Shown here: positions 51,001 through 60,000 of the stretch, in pieces
Layout of the letters: each line of letters opens with the position of its first letter
Numbering within the stretch: the stretch's first letter is position 1
Origin: Dallia pectoralis
Lineage: Eukaryota > Chordata > Actinopteri > Esociformes > Umbridae
Assembly: GCA_029465975.1 (NCBI GenBank)
Contig: CM055748.1
Location: forward strand, 10,504,300-10,568,299
Direction: 5' to 3'
Length of the DNA stretch: 64,000 bases
Program-made: the position numbers and the translations under genes
Notes under the pieces: generated by a model
Told to the model about the DNA's origin: nothing
The model's input: the letters and a program-made list of their open reading frames with translations, nothing else
Database searches by the model: none

Positions 51001-54000
51001 TCTAAAACCCTTCAGCAAACGGGCCTTTCTAAACGACCTGAACCATGATCTTGCGTGAACATTAATCTTATCCTGTCAGTAGAAGACGCTTGGTTGTTAT
51101 TCAAAAGCGAGTTTCTCTCTGTCCAAAATAAGCATGCCCCAATTAAAAGTTTAGAACAAAAAAGAGATACAGCCCTTGGTTCACTTCATATTTGACCCCG
51201 CTTAACGAGCACAAAAAGGCACTCTGGATTACCCCACAATCCTTAACCATCTCCCTTGATATGCAATATTTTACCAGAGAGCAGTATACACAGGGAAACT
51301 TAGGGAAACAAAAGCCCACTCCTTTTAACGCTTTTCCTTTACCCCAATCCAGACAGCTGATGTACTGAGAGAGTTACAAAAGCTGGACCCGTATAAATGA
51401 GCCGGGCTGGATAATCTGGACCCCTGTTATCTAAAGTTATCTGTGAATGTTATTGCTACCCCCATTACCAGTCTGTTTAAACTGTCTCTCTCATCTTCTG
51501 AAATTTTGAGATTGGAAATCGGCCGCCGTCATTTGTAAACTCAAGCGGATTTGTGAATTCAAGCGGCCTCTTAGACAAATTCCTATCAGGCTTCCGACCG
51601 TACCATAGTACTGAAACAGCTCTGATAAAAGTATTAAATGATATACGACTGAATACTGATTTGGATAAAATTTAAATCTTTGTGCTGCATTTGACAGTGT
51701 AGATCATATAAAACTTCTGGACAGGCTGGTTCAGGTTTGATTTAGATGGGCGTAGTTACTTTGTCACCATGAATCTGATAAGGTGGCTATGACATGTGGA
51801 ATTCCCCAGGAATCAGTTCTCGGACCACTTCTGTTCAATCTCTATATGCTACCTCTGGGCCAAATTCTACGTAACAACAACAATTAATTAACTGCCTTAG
51901 TTATGCAGATGATACTCAAAAAATAATAATAAATATATAGGCTAACCATATGACTGCAGCTCAATTGACTTACTATGTCACTATATAGAGTGCATTTAAA
52001 TGCCTGGATGAACCCCCCAAAAAAGAACAGAGATTATTGTGTTGGGCAAAACAAATAGAATAACTAATTTTAGGAAAGAACTGGATTCTCGGCTGGCCAT
52101 CGTTAAACACTCTGCGTTTAACTCACTGGTACTAACGTATTTACAAGTCTTTGCTTTGCTACTCAACTGACCTACTTATACCTCCTCCTGTATCAACTGT
52201 ATGAACCTGTATTGTCATTTAGAATCCCACTGATATTTGCACTCTTGTATTTATTGTGTAACTATGTTGTCTTGCACATTTTTGCTTTATCTTGACCAGG
52301 TTGCTGTTGCAAATGAGAATTTTTACTCAATCAGCCTACCTGGTTAAATAAAGCTTAAATAAAAAAATATAAACAATTTGTTATTATAGAATGTGGGTCA
52401 GGGATAGACACAGGTTTAAAAATGGAAAAAACATATTTAAGCTTTTAAACCGTAATATTTGTTTTATTTACCCAAAATGTAATTCATTTATTTTATTAAT
52501 ATTTTTTAGCAGTAGTTAATTATTTTTAAATGCATTTTTGTATTTTAAATATTTCTACTCATTGTTATATTTTTTTGTTTTTCAATTTGATTCGAACATA
52601 TGCAGCACAGAAATGTATAATAGCATGACTGTGTTAGTGGCTTGACAACTGACATGTGGATGTTTATTACCAAAAACCTTCTGCTTTGTGGTAAGACAGT
52701 GTCAGAAATGGTCTTTGATCAAGTTACTTGTCGCTAGTTTGAAAATGATTTGTAGAGCCGATCTAGATCGATCAAGGATAGATTGTTGGCCCAGTTGTCT
52801 ATTTCTTTAGATAAATGATTGGTCTATAGAAGGCTATAACCAGGATCTCTAAACAGATTACACTGTGTTATGGGCTTTCGCTCTCACGATTGACCAGGCT
52901 TTTTCTGGGCTACGGTCTGCAATTTGATTTTTTCCAGAGATCTTTTTTTATTTAAATTTGGTGTTAAATTTGTTTGTTTGTTTTGTTAAACAAATGATAT
53001 TTTCAAAATCTTAAGTTCCTGTAAATTTGGGATTTACCCTTGATGTTGCTTATTTTGAAAGTGTCCGTTTACAAATCCCTGGAATAGTGATAGATAAAAA
53101 TCATGTTGACGAGCTTTTTAGAACATTATGGGTAAATATAAGCTGTCTCTATAGGAATAGGTCATTCCTTACATCAGAGGTGCCAAATGGGTTCCATGTG
53201 TATGCAGGTTTTTGCTCTCACCTAATAAGCTGGGTCTAACCCTAATCTGGTTGTTTAGGTCTGAACTGGGCCCTCTGTGGAATCGGTTTGACACCTCTGC
53301 CTTACCTAGCATTATCTAGCATAAAGCTATTCGGTCAGTTGACTTTCATGTCGGTTATTGATGAAGCCGTTATTATCCATGCATGAATGCTTGGACCTGA
53401 AGAATGTGTTTTTATATAAAGATTTTTTCCATAATTTAAATCTGCTAAACAGACCCTTGTTCTCAGCATGACCTCCTTTGCGAAAATACATTTTAATTTA
53501 TTGACGAGACGTGTAAACCTTTACCATGATCACTTTGTAAAATCTATCGGTAAATAAAATGTTGATGTTTGGCATTTTTTAATGCCAAATTCAGTATTAC
53601 ACAATTGGCACATCGTCATGGGCACAATAAAGCCACGTAATGCCTAGCCTACCTCAACCTACCTCAACATTTATGCCACATAGTAGATTATTTGATATGA
53701 AAGCATACCATGTGCATCCATTCTGTTTCCTTCCACTGATCTCTTGTCCGCTGTTTTCCTGTCCACTGTTTGTTCAGGGGACCAAAGCAGACGACGATGA
53801 CTTCCAGGACTTCCAGGAGGCCCCCAAGGCAGGAGGAGGGGACCAGTCCTTCACCGACTTCCAGGGGGAGTCTGGAGGAAGCAACTTTCCCACCACGACA
53901 CCCTCTCAGCAAAAGAACAGGTACAATACTGGCATGAGTGACTAATGCTGTAGCCGTTTCTGTCATTAGTTCAGACTACAAACTCAATATGGTGGACCTT

Positions 54001-57000
54001 AATACTTTATATCATACAGGTATTGTATTCTTCTGCTGATAGTGTCTTATGCAGGTGTTGTATAATGGCTAACTTGTATAGTTTGACAGTATGTTTTAGG
54101 ACCATAGCAATATCATGGTCTCTTAGTAGCTAGTAGGGCTGTCACTTTTGAGAGAAATGAAATTCGAACGGATATCGAATATCATGCAATGCATTCGAAT
54201 ATATTCTAATATCTACATTCCCCCCCCTCGCGCATATAAAAAAACACCGTAATGGAGTTTCAATCACTAATTTATTAACAATGACAGTCATATAAACAGG
54301 ACTGTCTGAATTATTATTATTTTTACTTAATGTTAGAAACAGCACAGCAGGTTATCAACTTATATGAACAACATCAACTTATATGAAGTGCTACGCATGG
54401 TCTACAACATTAGGCTATATTATGAACAAAAAAAAGATTCAGAACAGGCACAAACAATAACGTAACAACTTAAACAGCAGCAGGAGTAAGGCATATAGTC
54501 TAGAGACTAATTCATTTCTTTATATTGTTGGCAAGAAACACCGTATCCACTTGATCTGGATCAAGTGCGGCTCTCTTTTTATTTACCATGTTCCCCGCGG
54601 GGGAGAACACACGTTCGGAGCGCACAGACGTGCCGGGCACACAAAGGTATTTGCGCGTCAGGACTCCTTTTCGCGTCTCTACTGGATGAGATGGCAAAGA
54701 ATAAAATAAAAAACAAAAGGTCTAACCATAGACTGCAAGAAATGCGCTACACATGGCATTTTAAAAACCGGATAGTTTATTTATAGTTCGAATACGGATA
54801 TTACACGTCATGTTCGAATGCATATTCGAATATCGAATAAAAAGTGACAGCCCTAGTAGCTAGTCTCCAGCAGAACAATACACCTTGCCATCTCTTAATG
54901 AATCATTTTTCTGGACAGTAGGGTTTATTTATATAACTTTTCAATCCCTTTTGTGTTGAGTGTATCTTTGAGAAATTACTGAGAGCTGCTGCCCAATGCC
55001 AATTATCTTGAAAGACAAAGAGAATCCGGACGAAAAGGATCTGACTATTGAGCGGCGTAGTCCCATACAATCCAATTCTCCCCTAAAAAAAAAGCTTTGT
55101 TTCCTCTCGCATATCTCCAATCTCCTATGGTCTCAGATCGCTGTCTAATTAAAAAGACTTGAAAGCCCTGGTCTGAATTGTCAGCTAGTCAGGATTGGCA
55201 GGTGTAAGCCGATCGCAGCACTAGAATGGCTCTTAATAAACGGATAAACCCTGCCAGGCGTCGGGCAATATCCCACATTCCCCTCAGGCTTTTGACTCCG
55301 GTTTCTTATCTGGGGTCCAGTACTATGGAAACCGTCATGGGATTGTACCATTGTAAGTGTCCAATCAGGAAGCTTAGAGGGATTTACAGTTGAGGAAGAG
55401 GATGCTACATTGGCACAGACTGCATCTCAAATGTTCCCTATTCCCTATATGGCGCCCTACTGTTAAGAAGGGCTTTGGACAGATGTAACGCAGTCTACTG
55501 GCCTATTGGGACAGAGCAATAGACTGACCGGGAGACTGAACACAAATTAATATCTGTCTGCAGTGTTTCTTCCTTGCTGACTCCTGTCACTGGGTCCTCG
55601 TCATCATATTCTGATAAATATGCCGTCTTCAAGCAACTCACAGTAGTGGACCAGCCCCCAGAGCCCACAGCACCCTCCTCAGGTACACACCCAGGAGTCA
55701 CACACACACACCCACCCAGGAGTCACACACACACACCCACCCAGGAGTCACACACACCCACACACCCAGGAGTCACACACACCCACCCAGGAGTCCCACA
55801 CACCCAGGATTCACACACACACACCCACCCAGGAGTCACACACACGCACCCACCCAGGAGTCACACACACCCACACACCCAGGAGTCACACACACACACC
55901 CACACACCCAGGAGTCACACACACACCGTCCTCAGGTACACACCCAGGAGTCACACACACACACCCACCCAGGAGTCACACACACACACCCACACACCCA
56001 GGAGTCACACACACACCGTCCTCAGGTACACACCCAGGAGTCACACACGCACCCACCCAGGAGTCACACACACGCACCCACCCAGGAGTCACACACACGC
56101 ACCCACCCAGGAGTCACACACACCCACACACCCAGGAGTCACACACACACCGTCCTCAGGTACACACCCAGGAGTCACACACACGCACCCACCCAGGAGT
56201 CACACACACGCACCCACCCAGGAGTCACACACACACACCCACACACCCAGGAGTCACACACACACACCCACCTCAGGTACACACCCAGGAGTCACACGCA
56301 CGCACCCACCCAGGAGTCACACACACACCCACCTCAGGTACACACCCAGGAGTCACACACACACACCCACCTTAGGTACACACCCAGGAGTCACACACAC
56401 ACACCCACCTCAGGTACACACCCAGGAGTCACACACACGCACCCACCCACCCACCCAGGAGTCACACACACACCCACCTTAGGTACACACCCAGGAGTCA
56501 CACACACGCACCCACCTCAGGTACGCACCCAGGAATCACACACACGCACCCACCTCGGGTACACATCCAGGAGTCATACACACACACACACACACACACA
56601 CTCCCACCTCAGGTACACACCCAGGAGTCACACACACACACACCTTAGGTACACACCCAGAAGTCACGCCCACCCACCCGGGAGTCACCCACCCACACGT
56701 CACCCACCCACACACTCAGGATATATACACCCCTCACCCAGCCCTACAACACACCCTCACACACACATGCGTTCAGAACTAATATCTACTGACGTCTGTC
56801 TGTACCACCGCTAACCTAGATATTGTATCTTGTCTTTAGGATTGTAGGACAGTACCCTTGCTATTATCTGCTTGCTAACTATGTTGTATTTTTACCATAC
56901 ACATAAATGGCTTACCTGTTTTGGTGATGTCGTTTTTCTCCAGATTTTGGAGGAGACAAATACAGTGTGTTTCGGCAGCTAGAGCCCCCTGGAGACAGGA

Positions 57001-60000
57001 AATCTGTAGGTAAGTAAAGGTCTCTCTTCCTAGAGTAGAGTTATTGGGGTGACCGCATCAAATTATTGGCCAAACTAAGGAAATGGTCAGGGTCAAAACG
57101 AAAGTGAAAGGAACTTAGACAGTGTCACGGGTCTCACAAATACCACTTATCCTGGGGCCAAGGCAAACCTCATGTCTGCCAATTCTCCTGACAGAGAGAG
57201 CCTGTGGGGCTGTGCTGTGAAATGGTCCTGCACAGATGGCAAGAGGAAGAAAGAATCAGACAGATCTTCAAAACACAGTCACTGAAGCCTTCGAGTATAA
57301 TTTCGCTTTGATGACTTGTTTTTGTGGCTAGACCGAAATAGCAACATATTCTACCGACAGTGCTGTCACAAACAGAATTCACTTCCTGAAAGGTGTTTTG
57401 TGACATATTTGTTCATTTGATGTTTGTTTCTACAATGTTTACAGGTAAAGGAAACCTAACAAAGAAACCACTGAAAAATGCAATTTCCTTGCAATTTTTC
57501 ATTTTCTTAAAAATAGCTAGTATTGCTAGAACTTTAGCTGACGTAATACCTTCATGTTTCTTGTAACTGTCTATCCTTCCCTTGCATTGCCCAGGAGGAA
57601 TGTTTTGCCATTTTTCTAATTTCTTGAACTGCAATGTCCCTACATACACAACTGTGTGAAGGTTGTTTTAGGCCAACTAATAAATGTATGAACAGCTAGT
57701 GGTCTGGAGATGAAGTGAAACCATGGAAACCACTATTACATTTCAGTTAGTACAAATGAACATATAAACAATGAAGAAAATGTGTAAGTATATAAAGTAG
57801 AGAAATTTGAAGGAAATGGTGGAGGAAAACATTCAGCATTAATGCTGCAGGACTACTTGAAAGAAACAAGTCTACCAAAGATCATTGCTTCAGTTTGTAG
57901 TTAAGAAAACCTATGAAATAGCAGACTTGTTTTTTTGCTTCAGTTTACCATGGTTCTTAAAACCAACGTTTTGTGCTCCATCCATTCAGAAGTAGCCCTG
58001 ATACTAGCCTGTCTCCCACTGTTCCCTGTTTTACTAGAACAGCTTCCGATGGGGATGGCAGCTCTCACGTTGCCAGTAAGTTGTGCCTGAGTGTGATTGT
58101 GGTGACACTTCTGTGTGCTTCCTGCTTGCCAGACTCACTCTTCATAATGACCCAATTATTTCTCTCTCCCATATAATAGCAGCGGAGTAATCAGCCACAC
58201 CTCTGTGCTGTCACTGCAGAGGTGTCGTAGCCCTTACAACCTCACTTCTCTTCACACACTTCTCGTTTGGTTTGCCCTCGCCCTTCTGTTAAAATATATG
58301 TTTACCGTTCCGATATTTGGGATCACCTAATGTCCTTGTTTTTTAAAGAAAAGCGCATTTCCTTACAATTTATATAACACGACTGATCTTAAATACAGTG
58401 TAGACATTGGTCATGTTATTAATGACTAGCTGTTGTATATGTAGCTGGAAACGACTTTTAATGGAATATATCTACGTGGGTGTATAGAGCTGTGTTCCAA
58501 TGGCACGCTGTATTTGCTGATCTAAGTTCATCATTTTAAAAGGCTAATTGATCGTTAGAAAATGCTGATGAAGAAAATCAATAAATGCTGTGCATCTGTT
58601 AAGCATGGGGGAGGCAATGTGATGGTCTGGGGGTGATTTGGTCGGGGTAAAGTGCGAGATTTGTTCAGGGCTAAGGATGTGTTAAGAAGGAAGGCAATCG
58701 CTTTATTTCGAAATACCATGCCATAACCAGTTAACAGCTCCGCTTGGAGACGATTTTCTCTTTCACTGGACCATGGCTTAACAAACTATGTATGAACTAT
58801 TAAGGGAACACGCAACAGCTGGAATTCTGTCTATGGATTAGTGGCTAGAACATTCACTGTATCTCAACCCTATTAAGCTGTTAGGGGAGCAGCTTGACTG
58901 TATGGTAAGCAAGTGCTCATATAGCCAATCCAACTTTTGGGGGAGGTGCTTCAGGAAGCACTGGGTGTAATCTCTTCAAATTTACTCAACAAATTCACAA
59001 CTAGAATGCCTATGGTCTGCAAGTCTATAATTGCTGCAAATTTGAGGATAGCTTGACACAAGCTTAAAGAACAGGACCAAATGACTTAAAATTAAATAAA
59101 TAAAATGATATATATATATATTATTTTAAGTGGCACATTTTTATATGGCCCCTTTTTAAATGAGTCCTATGATTTTTCATAATACATTGTATTTCTTTTT
59201 TTATCCTAACATGGCCTTTTTGGTAATTAAATTGCTTATTTCAACATTTAATTACACACTTCAAAATGTTACTATTTACATATTTCAGCATGTGACATAT
59301 TTTAACATTTAATGCCATATTTCAACATTTATTTACATATTTCAGCATACAATGCCATATTTCAACATTGAATGCCATATTTTGACATTTATTTACATAT
59401 TTCAGCATAAAATGACATATTTTAACATTTAATGCCATATCTCAGCATATAATGCCATATTTCAACCTTTCATGACACTTTCTCACATTTCATGCCATAT
59501 TTAAGTGCCATATTTGAATATTTCACGATCACAAGGGATATGTCAATAAATGCTTGACTGTACGGTATGCCATGTATGGTATACAATGTATGAAAAAAGA
59601 GTAGGGAACGTATTATTATGAAATATCTTAACCCACATTTTAAGGCCTTATCATTTTCCTATTTCCTATTAATATATATTTTTTTAATTTTGAATCATTT
59701 GGTCTGAATAAGTTTGATTCGTTTAGCTCAATTTCCTTTTCCAACTAATTTCATATACTTCATATACAAGGACATTTCTAAGTGCCTCTGTACTATATAA
59801 CTGCAGGTCTTTGCAAGTTTTGTTCTCTGACGTTCTCTATTATGTCCAGTGTCACTTGGGGCCTGACAGATAGACAGACAGGCCAGTGTGTGTGTGTGTC
59901 CTCTGTATGCAGTCCAGCTGTGTTGGCGCACAGATGTGTGCTCTGGCTGTTTTATCACATTGACGTGTCTCTGGACAGCATTACAGAGCATTTTACTGGG

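Noticed and set aside
57990..58075. Exon-like segment with CAG acceptor and strong GTAAGT donor in synrg intron 14, reading SSPDTSLSPTVPCFTR in one frame
   Set aside because: Its length (86 nt) is not compatible with the phase 1 exons on both sides, the Ser/Pro frame does not follow from exon 14, and the human protein has nothing between the flanking exons. It may be a cryptic or poison exon; cDNA would decide.
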